Assembly: GCF_029887875.1 (NCBI RefSeq)
Contig: NZ_JARXRM010000046.1
Coordinates: 37,412 to 101,411, forward strand
From: Luteimonas endophytica
GTDB lineage: Bacteria; Pseudomonadota; Gammaproteobacteria; Xanthomonadales; Xanthomonadaceae
DNA length: 64,000 bases
Direction: 5' to 3'
The position numbers were made by a program, and so were the translations under genes. Each line of letters opens with the position of its first letter. Position 1 is the first letter of the stretch. The notes below the pieces were generated by a model. That model searched no databases. It was not told the origin of the DNA and worked only from the letters and a program-made list of their open reading frames with translations. This document shows positions 17,997 through 28,824 of this stretch, one piece after another.

Positions 17997-18095
17997 TCCG
18001 CGAAAGGGGCGCTCGCACCCGCCCCCGCCGGCCGACCGCAGGCACGCGCCGCGCCGCCCGGCATCCCTCATGACGCACAACTGGAGACCCTGACC

Positions 18096-19916
18096 ATGGC
18101 CAATTCGATCGAAGTGAAGGTGCCGGACATCGGCGATTTTTCCGAGGTGCCGGTGATCGAGGTGCTGGTCTCGGTGGGCGACCGGGTCGAGGCCGATCAG
18201 GGCCTGATCACCCTGGAGTCGGACAAGGCGACGATGGAAGTCCCTTCGCCCGCCGCCGGCGTGGTGAAGTCGCTCAAGGTGGCGGTCGGAGACAGTGTGT
18301 CCGAGGGCGTCGTGGTCGCCGTGCTGGAGGCCGGGGAAGGGCAGGCGACGGAACCGCGCGAAAGCGAGGACTCAGGCAGTGAGGATCGCGCCGCTGCCGC
18401 GCCGCAGGACGGCCCGTCGAAGCCCCCGGTGGCGAAGTCCCACCGCGCCCCGGCCGAGCCGCCGGAGACCAAGCCCGCGCCGCGCAGCGGCCGGCAGGCG
18501 GACGTGGAATGCGCGCTGCTCGTGCTCGGTGCCGGCCCCGGCGGGTACACCGCGGCGTTCCGCGCGGCCGATCTCGGACTCGATACGGTGCTGGTGGAGC
18601 GCTACGAGGCGCTGGGCGGGGTCTGCCTCAACGTCGGCTGCATCCCGTCGAAGGCGCTGCTGCATGCCGCGGCGGTGATCGACGAGGCCGCGCACGCCGC
18701 CGACTACGGGATCGCGTTCGGCAAGCCGAAGATCGACCTGGACGCGTTGCGCGCGCACAAGCAGAAGGTGGTCGGCCAGTTCAACAAGGGTCTGGCGGGC
18801 ATGGCCAAACAGCGCAAGGTGCGGGTGCTGGCCGGCAGCGGCGCCTTCGTCTCGCCCAACGAGATCGAAGTCGACGACGGCAAGGGCGGCAAGCAGCTGG
18901 TGAGCTTCGAGCAGTGCATCATCGCCGCCGGCAGCCAGGCGCTGAAGCTGCCCGGCTTCCCCTGGGACGACCCGCGGGTGATGGACTCCACGGACGCGCT
19001 GGAGCTTGGCGCCACGCCCAAGAAACTGCTGGTGGTGGGCGGCGGCATCATCGGTCTGGAGATGGCCACCGTGTACCGCGCGCTCGGCAGCGAGATCACC
19101 GTGGTGGAACTGGCCGACCAGCTGATGCCGGGCGCCGACCGGGACCTGGTCAAGCCGCTGGCCGACCGGCTGAAGAAGCAAGGCGTGGCGATCCACCTGG
19201 AGACCAAGGTGGTCGAGGCCAAGGCGCAGAAGAACGGCATCGCCTGCAGCTTCGAGGGCGACAGCATCCCGGACACCAAGCTGTTCGACCGGGTGCTGGT
19301 GGCGGTCGGGCGCGTGCCCAACGGCGGGAAGATCGACGCCGACAAGGCGGGGGTGCGGGTGGGCGAGCGCGGCTTCATCGACGCCGACCGGCAGATGCGC
19401 ACCAACGTGCCGCACATCTTCGCGATCGGCGACATCGTCGGCCAGCCGATGCTGGCGCACAAGGCGACCCACGAGGGCAAGCTGGCGGCGGAAGTCGCCG
19501 CCGGCGAAAAGAAGGACTGGGTGGCGCGGGTGATCCCGTCGGTGGCGTACACCGACCCGGAGATCGCCTGGGTCGGCGTCACCGAGACCGAGGCGAAGGC
19601 CAAGGGGATCAAGGTCGGCGTCGGCAAGTTCCCGTGGGCGGCCTCGGCGCGCGCGGTCGGCATCGGCCGCGGCGAGGGCTTCACCAAGCTGCTGTTCGAC
19701 GAGACCACTCACCGCGTCGTCGGCGGCGCCATCGTCGGCCCGCACGCGGGCGAGCTGATCGCCGAGGTCGCCCTGGCCATCGAGATGGGCGCCGAGGCGG
19801 CCGACATCGGCCACACCATCCATCCGCATCCGACGCTGAGCGAGTCGGTGGCGATGGCGGCCGAGGTCTACGAGGGCACCATCACCGATCTCTACCTTCC
19901 GAAGCGGAAGCCGTGA
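18096..19916 (+). CDS. lpdA: Dihydrolipoamide dehydrogenase (E3) with N-terminal lipoyl domain
   Basis: The E3 of 2-oxoacid dehydrogenase complexes; it reoxidises dihydrolipoamide with FAD and NAD+. Residues 1-80 are a lipoyl domain (ESDKATMEV, Lys44), closely similar to that of AceF. A linker follows, then the flavoprotein: LGAGPGGYTAAFRAADLG for FAD, GGVCLNVGCIPSKALLHAA with the redox cysteine pair, VVGGGIIGLEMATVYRALGS for NAD, and the C-terminal HIHPHPTLSE-type dimer motif (HTIHPHPTLSESV). The lipoyl fusion is known in some proteobacteria. The GTGAAGACG junction couples the next gene by four overlapping bases. Confidence 0.96.
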   Translation: MANSIEVKVPDIGDFSEVPVIEVLVSVGDRVEADQGLITLESDKATMEVPSPAAGVVKSLKVAVGDSVSEGVVVAVLEAGEGQATEPRESEDSGSEDRAAAAPQDGPSKPPVAKSHRAPAEPPETKPAPRSGRQADVECALLVLGAGPGGYTAAFRAADLGLDTVLVERYEALGGVCLNVGCIPSKALLHAAAVIDEAAHAADYGIAFGKPKIDLDALRAHKQKVVGQFNKGLAGMAKQRKVRVLAGSGAFVSPNEIEVDDGKGGKQLVSFEQCIIAAGSQALKLPGFPWDDPRVMDSTDALELGATPKKLLVVGGGIIGLEMATVYRALGSEITVVELADQLMPGADRDLVKPLADRLKKQGVAIHLETKVVEAKAQKNGIACSFEGDSIPDTKLFDRVLVAVGRVPNGGKIDADKAGVRVGERGFIDADRQMRTNVPHIFAIGDIVGQPMLAHKATHEGKLAAEVAAGEKKDWVARVIPSVAYTDPEIAWVGVTETEAKAKGIKVGVGKFPWAASARAVGIGRGEGFTKLLFDETTHRVVGGAIVGPHAGELIAEVALAIEMGAEAADIGHTIHPHPTLSESVAMAAEVYEGTITDLYLPKRKP

Positions 19917-20722
19917 AGACGACGGCATCCTGTGCCGCGATCCTCGCGGCACTGCTGGCGGGCACGGCCGCGGCCCACGTCGCGCAGCCCAACACGATCA
20001 GCATGGCCAGCGTCGATCGTTGCCCAGGTGGTCCGGAATGGCTGGAGTCGCTGCGTGCCGAGCGCCGTGCCGCAGGACCGCGCCCGGTAGCGACGAACCC
20101 TGCGCTGCGCGACCGGCTGATTGCCCTGGACAGGGACCGATCCGCCGCGGACTACTCGCAAGCGGCTGCAGAGGCGGCTGCTGCGGCCGACGCTGCCGCA
20201 GCGGCGGCCCTGGCAGCGATACGTGCAGGCGATTCGGGTTCCGCGCCTTCCGTGCCGGAAAGCACGTCGCCGCCAGCTACGCCCCGGGAAGCCTCGCGCC
20301 TTTCCCGCTTGCAGGCGCTTGTCGACCTGCAGAAGCCGCCGAGGGTTGCCGAGATCGGCCCGAGCGGAATGAACGCGGTCTTTTCGGTCCTCGAAAGAAT
20401 CGCTTCCCAGCCGCAGGCCCGGCTGCGCCTGGGCGAAGCGCTCCTGCGGAGCGGCGACCCGGGCCTGGACCGGGCGTCGAGGCGCCGCGCGGCCGAACTG
20501 GTCGATCGTGCATTGCACGACCTCGGCGAGCCGCAGCGGTATGGCACGCTCTTCGACATCCAGGCACAGGGCCGGGCGATCCTTCGACAGCCTGTCGAGG
20601 CCGAGGCGGGGCTGGAGGCGCGGCGAGCGGGACTGGGCCTCGTCCCGTTGGCGCTCGAAACCTGCGTCCGCAGCGACAGCGAGAGCGATATGCCCTGGTC
20701 GCTTTTCTTCGGGTTCCTTTGA
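19913..20722 (+). CDS. Secreted hypothetical protein downstream of lpdA
   Basis: A 269-residue protein I do not recognise. The GTG start overlaps the lpdA stop (GTGA). A signal peptide is visible (MKTTASCAAILAALLAGTAAA, residues 1-21). The mature part has a Cys near the start (VDRCPGGPEWLESL), an alanine-rich helix (about residues 80-110), a Ser/Pro-rich linker, and a helical C-terminal half with LRLGEALLRSGDPGLDRA and ELVDRALHDLG, ending in LFFGFL. It is probably periplasmic. Base composition is slightly less GC-biased at third positions than in lpdA, which may indicate looser selection. Confidence 0.65.
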   Translation: MKTTASCAAILAALLAGTAAAHVAQPNTISMASVDRCPGGPEWLESLRAERRAAGPRPVATNPALRDRLIALDRDRSAADYSQAAAEAAAAADAAAAAALAAIRAGDSGSAPSVPESTSPPATPREASRLSRLQALVDLQKPPRVAEIGPSGMNAVFSVLERIASQPQARLRLGEALLRSGDPGLDRASRRRAAELVDRALHDLGEPQRYGTLFDIQAQGRAILRQPVEAEAGLEARRAGLGLVPLALETCVRSDSESDMPWSLFFGFL

Positions 20723-20806
20723 AGGAACCCTCGGCTGGGATCCACCCTAGCCTTCGGCGGGTGAACCAGACGATCCCGCAACTGTGACGCACCGTCGCCT
20801 TTTGGC

Positions 20807-20825
20807 GGAAGCGCGTCGCGCTTCC
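20807..20825. terminator. Hairpin between the lpdA operon and the amidase gene
   Basis: GGAAGCGC and GCGCTTCC pair across a three-base loop, 85 bases after the upstream stop. No T-run follows, so termination is only suggested. The remaining 221-base gap holds no gene that I can see. Confidence 0.35.
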
Positions 20826-20943
20826 GGCGCCGACCTAGGGCGGCTCCCATCTGTGCCCCGCTGCCGGCCTCTGCTCTAGTCGACGGGCCGGTTCGGCGCA
20901 GGGGGGGTCGGCAACGCGCCAGTGCGCGCAGAGGGGAAGGACG

Positions 20944-22854
20944 ATGAGGATTGGATTCGGGATGAAGGCGCTATGTGGCGCCGTCCTGGCAGCGGCCAGC
21001 GCCACGGCCGTGTCGGAAGATGCGCACCGCGTGGCTGGCGGGAGCAAAACCGCACCACAGTCGACCGCGGACGCCGGCGCACTGGAACAGCGACTGCGTC
21101 AGGAAGAAACTCGTCTGCGCGCCGAGCGCGCCGCCTATCCGGGACATTTCCGCCGCGCCTATGCCGCCTATCCGCGGATTCCGGCCGGGACCCTCGAGGC
21201 GATCGCCTACGTGCAGAGCCGCTGGCAACCGCTCGCGCCGGAGGCGGAGAATCACGGCCATCACCACATGCCCGCCGCGTACGGGGTCATGGGGCTCTAC
21301 GCCGGCGACGGCTTCGCCGACCAGGTCGGCGAGGCGGCGGCGCTGCTGGGCGTGCCGGGCGAGCGGATCAAGGCCGATCCGGCCACCAACATCCTCGCGG
21401 CCGCGGCGCTGCTGGACCGGCTGATGCGCGGCAAGCCGGTGTCCTCGCTGGAGGACGCGGCGCCGCTGCTGGCCCGCTATGCCGGTTTCGGCCAGGATCC
21501 GGGTGACAGCGCGGTCGGCGACTACGCCCGCGCCAGCTTCGCCTTCGACGTGCTGCTGGCGCTGGACCGCGGGGTGAACGAGAAGGGCATGGTGGTGCCG
21601 CAACGGGCGGTGGCCTGGGAACAGGCGTTCGATGCCGACACCCTGGTCCGGCTGAACGCGCCGTTCGTGCGCCTGGACGTCGAAGGCGACCGCATCGAGA
21701 CCGACAGCCACGCGATCGACCCGGTCAGCGAGCGGCTGGTGCGCCGCGACGGCGCCGCGGGCAAGGGCCCCGACATGCAGCCGCTGAGCACCGACTACGG
21801 CCCGGCGATCTGGAACCCGGCGCACTCGTCCAACTACACCGCATCGCGCAGCGCGGCGGTGAGCGCGGTCACCATCCACACCGCCCAGGGCAGCTACGCC
21901 GGCACGATCTCGTGGTTCAAGAACGCCTCGGCCAACGTCAGCGCCCATTACGTGATTCGCAGCTCGGACGGCCAGGTCACCCAGATGGTGCGCCACGCCC
22001 ATACCGGCTGGCACGTGCGCAACCACAACAGCTACACCCTGGGCATCGAGCACGAGGGCTACGTCAACAACAGTTCCTGGTATACCAGCGCGATGTACAA
22101 CGCCTCGGCGGCGCTGGTGCGTCACTTCTGCGCCAGCTACAGCGCGATCAGCTGCACCGCGGCCTACAGCGGCGCGCCCAGCAGCGGCATCAACGTGCTG
22201 CCGACCAGCATCAGGATCAAGGGCCACCAGCACTTCAGCGGCCAGACCCACACCGACCCGGGCATCAACTGGAACTGGAGCCACTACTACGGCCTGCTGA
22301 ACCCCGGCAGCGGCGGCGGCACCGCCTATCTGGACCGCTTCGAGTCCAGCGTCGGTCACTTCAACACCAGCCCGGCGTATTCGGGCAGCACCACCGGCAT
22401 CTCCACCGCCTCCACCGCCACCCGCGACTGCACCACCCGGCGCTACGGCAACTGTTCGCTGCGGGTCCTGCTCAGGGACAATCCCAACACTTCCGCCAGC
22501 TGGGCGGTGCGGCTGCTCTCGGGCGCCGGAAACCCGGGGAGCAACACCGCGCTGTCGCGCAGCAACGGCAGGGTCGGGTTCTGGGCCTGGTCCGGCGGCA
22601 GCGGCATGAGCGTGGGCGTAGGCATCGACGACAGCGACGGCACCGAGCGTTCGGCCAATCGCGCGCTTCCGGCCAACCAGTGGACCTACGTCGAATGGAG
22701 CCTCACCGATGCAGGCCAGTGGAACGGCTGGGTCGGCAGCGCCAACGGCGCGATCACCGCTTCCAGCGTGAAGCTGGACGCGATCTGGCTGTACCGCGCG
22801 CAGACCAGCTACGACGTCAACGTCTACATCGACGACGTGCAGATCCGCAACTGA
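20944..22854 (+). CDS. Exported N-acetylmuramoyl-L-alanine amidase with C-terminal accessory domain
   Basis: A 636-residue exported peptidoglycan hydrolase. After a signal peptide (about residues 1-23), residues 60-215 resemble a lysozyme-like/SLT module (IPAGTLEAIAYVQSRWQP, YGVMGLYAGDGFADQVGEAA), possibly inactive or a scaffold. Residues 285-450 form an Amidase_2/PGRP domain: AVTIHTAQGSYAG with zinc-ligand His312, NSYTLGIEHEG with Glu369, and KGHQHFSGQTHTDPG with likely ligands His428 and Asp438. Residues 460-636 are a Gly/Ser-rich beta domain that reappears in the SpoIID-like protein next door. It would cleave the bond between MurNAc and the stem peptide. The next gene is separated by a hairpin and a repeat. 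Confidence 0.85.
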   Translation: MRIGFGMKALCGAVLAAASATAVSEDAHRVAGGSKTAPQSTADAGALEQRLRQEETRLRAERAAYPGHFRRAYAAYPRIPAGTLEAIAYVQSRWQPLAPEAENHGHHHMPAAYGVMGLYAGDGFADQVGEAAALLGVPGERIKADPATNILAAAALLDRLMRGKPVSSLEDAAPLLARYAGFGQDPGDSAVGDYARASFAFDVLLALDRGVNEKGMVVPQRAVAWEQAFDADTLVRLNAPFVRLDVEGDRIETDSHAIDPVSERLVRRDGAAGKGPDMQPLSTDYGPAIWNPAHSSNYTASRSAAVSAVTIHTAQGSYAGTISWFKNASANVSAHYVIRSSDGQVTQMVRHAHTGWHVRNHNSYTLGIEHEGYVNNSSWYTSAMYNASAALVRHFCASYSAISCTAAYSGAPSSGINVLPTSIRIKGHQHFSGQTHTDPGINWNWSHYYGLLNPGSGGGTAYLDRFESSVGHFNTSPAYSGSTTGISTASTATRDCTTRRYGNCSLRVLLRDNPNTSASWAVRLLSGAGNPGSNTALSRSNGRVGFWAWSGGSGMSVGVGIDDSDGTERSANRALPANQWTYVEWSLTDAGQWNGWVGSANGAITASSVKLDAIWLYRAQTSYDVNVYIDDVQIRN

Positions 22855-22867
22855 CCGCGGCGGGCAG

Positions 22868-22890
22868 GCGGGGGGCGACCAGCCCCCCGC
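22868..22890 (+). terminator. Hairpin after the amidase gene
   Basis: GCGGGGGGC and GCCCCCCGC form a perfect nine-base-pair stem with loop GACCA, 13 bases after the stop. There is no T-run, so it may be a weak or Rho-assisted terminator. Confidence 0.55.
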
Positions 22891-22922
22891 GTATTCCGGG
22901 CCGCCGGCCAGCGCAGGCGGCC

Positions 22923-23036
22923 CGCTCGTAGGAGCGCGCCATCCACGCGAAGTCCACGAATCCGCCAGCGCCTGGAATCATCACCACCCCCGCCGGCCCC
23001 ATCCGCGGTCTTCGCGGCCAGGGGCCGCTCCTCCGC
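22923..23036. repeat. GTAGGAGCG-type REP-like element (copy 1)
   Basis: The left arm CGTAGGAGCGCGCCATCC and the right arm CGCGGCCAGGGGCCGCTCC are inverted relative to each other. The same family recurs near 34.3, 37.7, 51.5, 53.9 and 57.9 kb in this window, always in intergenic DNA. Confidence 0.7.
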
Positions 23037-23085
23037 AGCCGTTTCGCTTGCCGTCGAATTGACGACCCCGCACGAGGATCACGTC

Positions 23086-25338
23086 ATGCCCATCGCTTCG
23101 GATCGCGGCCACCACCGCCGCGGCGCGTCGGCGCCGCGCGCGGTCGTGCTGCTCGCATGCGCCGCGCTGCTGGTGCTGGCCGCGGCGTACGCCCAGCGGG
23201 CGAGCCGGGGCGCCGCCGTGGAAACCATGGTCGGGGAATCAGCGCAGGGAGCCCAGGCGGGCGCATCGGCCCCCCGCCGGCCGGCGCGAGTCGGCGCCCC
23301 CGGCCTCGCAGCCGGAAAGGTCGCGCCGAGGATCCGGGTGCGCGACAGCGCCAGCGGACGCGCGCTGGCGGCGCGCCTGGTGCTGGAGCACGCGGCCGGG
23401 GCGGCACCGCCGCTGGACGCGCACATCCCACGCAGCGGCGCGCGGCTGCCGGACACCGCGCCCGGGGAATACCTGGTCACCGCGGCCGCCCCGGGCCAGG
23501 CGCCACTCGCTGCGCGGATCGTCTTCGATACCGCGCCGCTCCCCATCACGCTGTGGTTGCCGCCCGCGGCCACCTCCACCGCGCTGCACCGGCAGGCGCT
23601 GGCCGCGCTCGACTGCGGCCATTGCAGCCTCATCGGCGGCCACGTCTACGACCGCGACAGCGGGGTCGCCGTACCGGGTGCCGTGGTCGCGGCGGACGGC
23701 GGACAGCGTGCGGTCACCGACGCCGAGGGGGCTTTCGAATTGCTGCTGCGGCTGCCGCCGGCGCCGGATGGGGCCGAGACGCCACCGGCATCCGCCACCC
23801 TGACGATTTCGGCCGGCGGGTACCGCCGCCAGCAGCTCGAAAGGGTGGCGCTGTCGCCCGACGCCGCGCACCACATCATCGACCTGGAACGCGGCTCGGG
23901 CGTCGATCGCCAGGACCATGGCCATGTCCTGGCGAACACGCGCTCCGGGGCGGGCGTGGAGCCGGGAACCGGCGCCGACGTGCGCGCGCCGCACGAGCCA
24001 CCGGGCGCCGACCGCGGCAAGGCCCACGACCCGGCCGGTCCCGACCACGCGCAGCGCGCGGCCAGGCTCGCGCGCGCCGCGGCGGTTCCGGTGCCGGCCA
24101 GCATCCGCGTGGGTACCGGCTGTTCGGGGCGCAGCTGCACCGGTGTCTCGGTGTACGAGTTCGAGGACTACGTGGGCCGCGGCCTGGACGACGAGTGGAT
24201 CGCCTCGTGGGATCCGGACTCGCTGGCGGCGGGCGCGGTCGCCTACCGCAGCTACGCGGCGTGGTACGTCGCCAATCCGGTCGGCGCCGCCTACGACATC
24301 TGCAGCAGCACCTCCTGCCAGGCATTCGGATCCGCCGCCTGGTCGGCGACGGTGGCCGCGGCGGCGGCCACCCGCGGCGTGCTGCTGACCCGCGACGGAA
24401 GCAGCGCGGCGTTCGCCGAATACTCGGCCGAGAACAACGCCTGGGACGATCCTTCCGACGGTCGATCCTGCAGCAATCCGGACCTCTCCTGCGGCAACGG
24501 CCGCAACGGCTCGCCCGCCAACGGCTGGCCGTGCCTGGCCGACGAGGTCGGTCGCGGCCGCGGCTGTTTCGGCCACGGCCGCGGCATGAGCCAGTGGGGC
24601 ACCCAGCGCTGGGCCGCCGATCACGGCCGCGGCTGGCGCTGGATCGCGGACCACTACTACAACGGCAACGGCCGCCCGGGCGGCATGCGCAACGCCTTTC
24701 TCGCCAATCTCGATCCGATCGCCGCCGAGATACTGGAAGATTTCGAGGCCGGCGCCGGCCGCTTCGATCGGCAGCCGACCGAGTCCGGCAGCACCGTCGG
24801 CGTGTCCGGCGCCTCGCGTGCGCAGCGCGACTGCGGCGTGCGCCGCGACGGCGACTGCTCGCTGCGGGTGCTGTTGCGCGACGACCCGGCGGTGACGGCG
24901 GACTGGTCGGTCCGGCTGCTGTCCGGCGGCGGTTCGCCCGCGGCCAACCGGCCGCTGCCGGGCGATGCCGGGATCGGCCTGTGGGTGTACTCCGGCGGCA
25001 CCGGCATGCGCATCGGCATCGGCATCGACGATGCCGACGGCACCGAGCGATCAACGAGCCGCGCCATCGCCTCGAACCAGTGGACCTGGCTGGAATGGAA
25101 CCTGGCCGATCCTGCACAGTGGAACGCCTGGGTCGGGGGCAGCGACGGCGCCATCGACGGCGCGCGCGTGACCCTGGACGCGATCTGGCTGTACCGCGCC
25201 CAGACCGCGTACGACGTCAACGTCTACCTCGACGACGTGCAGATCCGCGAGGGACCCCGGCCGCCTTTCGCGGGCGGCACGCTGCCGCCCGCGTTCACCA
25301 CGCCAGCGGATGCCCTCCGGGTCAGAACCGCACGCTGA
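23086..25338 (+). CDS. SpoIID/LytB-domain protein with carboxypeptidase-regulatory-like and accessory domains
   Basis: A 750-residue envelope protein. Residues 19-35 form a signal anchor. A CarboxypepD_reg-like beta sandwich lies near 180-225 (LIGGHVYDRDSGVAVPGAVV). Residues 338-538 match SpoIID/LytB: VSVYEFEDYVGRGLDDEW, LAAGAVAYRSYAAWYVANP, TSCQAFG, and FGHGRGMSQWGTQRWAADHG. SpoIID in Bacillus cleaves glycan strands stripped of peptides. Residues 551-722 are the accessory domain shared with the amidase upstream. The ATG at 23086 follows CACGAGGATCACGTC and fits the signal anchor; a TTG at 23059 is less likely. The stop overlaps the convergent outer membrane protein gene by 17 bases. Confidence 0.83.
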   Translation: MPIASDRGHHRRGASAPRAVVLLACAALLVLAAAYAQRASRGAAVETMVGESAQGAQAGASAPRRPARVGAPGLAAGKVAPRIRVRDSASGRALAARLVLEHAAGAAPPLDAHIPRSGARLPDTAPGEYLVTAAAPGQAPLAARIVFDTAPLPITLWLPPAATSTALHRQALAALDCGHCSLIGGHVYDRDSGVAVPGAVVAADGGQRAVTDAEGAFELLLRLPPAPDGAETPPASATLTISAGGYRRQQLERVALSPDAAHHIIDLERGSGVDRQDHGHVLANTRSGAGVEPGTGADVRAPHEPPGADRGKAHDPAGPDHAQRAARLARAAAVPVPASIRVGTGCSGRSCTGVSVYEFEDYVGRGLDDEWIASWDPDSLAAGAVAYRSYAAWYVANPVGAAYDICSSTSCQAFGSAAWSATVAAAAATRGVLLTRDGSSAAFAEYSAENNAWDDPSDGRSCSNPDLSCGNGRNGSPANGWPCLADEVGRGRGCFGHGRGMSQWGTQRWAADHGRGWRWIADHYYNGNGRPGGMRNAFLANLDPIAAEILEDFEAGAGRFDRQPTESGSTVGVSGASRAQRDCGVRRDGDCSLRVLLRDDPAVTADWSVRLLSGGGSPAANRPLPGDAGIGLWVYSGGTGMRIGIGIDDADGTERSTSRAIASNQWTWLEWNLADPAQWNAWVGGSDGAIDGARVTLDAIWLYRAQTAYDVNVYLDDVQIREGPRPPFAGGTLPPAFTTPADALRVRTAR

Positions 25339-26230
25339 CGCCCGCCAGCGGGCCGTGCACCTTCAGCCGCCCGGTGAGGGTGCCGTCGTATTCCAGGCGC
25401 TCGATTCCCACCGGGTCGCCGGCATCGCCGGCGTCCACGCTGCCGCTGAAGCCGTCGGCCATCTTCAGCCGGAACCAGTCGTAGCCGACGTGCACGCCCA
25501 CCCGCTCGGTGACCATGTACTCGACCAGCAGGCCGCCGCGCTCGAAATGTCCGTCCTCCTCGAGGAAGTCGCCCCACTGGGCATCGAGGTACTGGCCTTC
25601 CAGGCTGACCTGCCACTTCTCGTTCGGGGACCACGCCAGGCGCGTGTGCACTCCGGGGGTCCATTCGCTGCGCTTCCAGCGCACGTCGACCGACTCGGGG
25701 TCGAGCTCGTCGGTGCCGGTCGAGGTGCCGCGCAGCCGCGTCTCCAGCCGGGCATGGGTGACACCCAGCCCCACGCCCCACTGGAACGCCGGCGTGTCGA
25801 CCACCGCGAACTCGTAGTTGAGGTTGGCCAGCGCGAACTCGAAGCGCGCATCCGCGTCGACCGCCGGGATCTCGGCCTCGCCCGGAATCCCGTCCGGAGC
25901 GAGGGTACCGCCGTCGAAGCTCCAGGACTCGCCGCGACGGTAGTCGTAGAAATTGCCGATCAGCCGCTGGCGCGGGCTGATCCGGAACCAGGCCGACCCG
26001 CGCGGGCGCCATTCGCGGCCGATGTCGAACGACGCGCTGTCGTCGAAGGTGGCGGTGTCGGTGCCGTCGGTGATCGCGCCTTCTGCGCTGAAGGCGAGCG
26101 ATGCCTCGGGGTTGAAGCCGCTCAGGCGCAGGGCGAAGCGGTGATCGTCTTGTTGTTGGGCGTGGGCGGGCAGCGCGAACAGGCTGCCCGCCACGCACAG
26201 CCCGCAGGCGAGGCGTGGGATGCGTGTCAC
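25322..26230 (-). CDS. Outer membrane beta-barrel protein
   Basis: A 302-residue protein with a signal peptide (GTG start, cut after ALPAHAQ, residue 25). Alternating hydrophobic strands run throughout: FALRLSGFNPEASLAF, FEFALANLNYEFAVV, FQWGVGLGVTHARLE, WQVSLEGQYLDAQWGD and a last strand ending VSVRF with terminal Phe. This is the usual pattern of an outer membrane barrel recognised by the Bam machinery. The exact family is not recognised. The GTG is preceded by CAGGAGCACC. Its last 17 bases overlap the end of the SpoIID-like gene. Confidence 0.75.
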   Translation of the reverse strand: MTRIPRLACGLCVAGSLFALPAHAQQQDDHRFALRLSGFNPEASLAFSAEGAITDGTDTATFDDSASFDIGREWRPRGSAWFRISPRQRLIGNFYDYRRGESWSFDGGTLAPDGIPGEAEIPAVDADARFEFALANLNYEFAVVDTPAFQWGVGLGVTHARLETRLRGTSTGTDELDPESVDVRWKRSEWTPGVHTRLAWSPNEKWQVSLEGQYLDAQWGDFLEEDGHFERGGLLVEYMVTERVGVHVGYDWFRLKMADGFSGSVDAGDAGDPVGIERLEYDGTLTGRLKVHGPLAGVSVRF

Positions 26231-28259
<2,029 letters not shown>

Positions 28260-28349
28260 TCCGGCACCCGGATGCCGCGCACGCCGGCCGGCGCGCGCGG
28301 CGAAGGTCGGGCGTCGCCGACGCCCGTTCGCCAATAGCGGAGCAACACG

Positions 28350-28820
28350 ATGCAAATCAACGCAACCTTTCTGGGCCAGGGCATCGCGTTCGCGATCCTG
28401 ATCTGGTTCAGCTGGAAGTTCATCTGGCCGCCGCTGATGCGCGCGATCGAGGAGCGCCAGCAGAAGATCGCCGAGGGCCTGGCGGCGGCCGACAACAGCC
28501 AGAAGGCGCTGGCGCAGGCGCAGGAAAAGGTCAACGACGAGCTCAAGGCGGCGCGCGCCAAGGCCAACGAGATCATCGAGCAGGCCCACCAGCGCGCCAA
28601 CCAGATCATCGACGCGGCCAAGGCCGAGGCGATCGCCGAGGGCGCACGCCAGAAGGCGCTGGTCGACTCGGAGATCGAGGCCTCGGCCAACCGCGCCCGC
28701 GAGGATCTGCGCCGCCAGGTGTCGCTGCTGGCGGTGAGCGGCGCCGAGAAGCTGCTGCGCCGCGAGATCGACCCGGCCGCGCACAAGGCGCTGCTCGACG
28801 AGCTGGCCGCGGAGATCTGA
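28350..28820 (+). CDS. atpF: ATP synthase Fo subunit b
   Basis: A 156-residue subunit b of the peripheral stalk. One N-terminal membrane helix (residues 8-27, [18 protein letters not shown]) is followed by a long charged helix with heptad-like pattern ([19 protein letters not shown]) that dimerises and reaches F1. The length matches E. coli (156). A 90-base gap separates it from atpE, and atpH follows after four bases. Confidence 0.96.
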   Translation: MQINATFLGQGIAFAILIWFSWKFIWPPLMRAIEERQQKIAEGLAAADNSQKALAQAQEKVNDELKAARAKANEIIEQAHQRANQIIDAAKAEAIAEGARQKALVDSEIEASANRAREDLRRQVSLLAVSGAEKLLRREIDPAAHKALLDELAAEI

Positions 28821-28824
28821 GCCG

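Noticed and set aside
23157..25484. A 775-codon frame on the same strand as the SpoIID-like gene
   Set aside because: It is the alternative frame of the SpoIID-like gene, with arginine-rich sequence and no domain.
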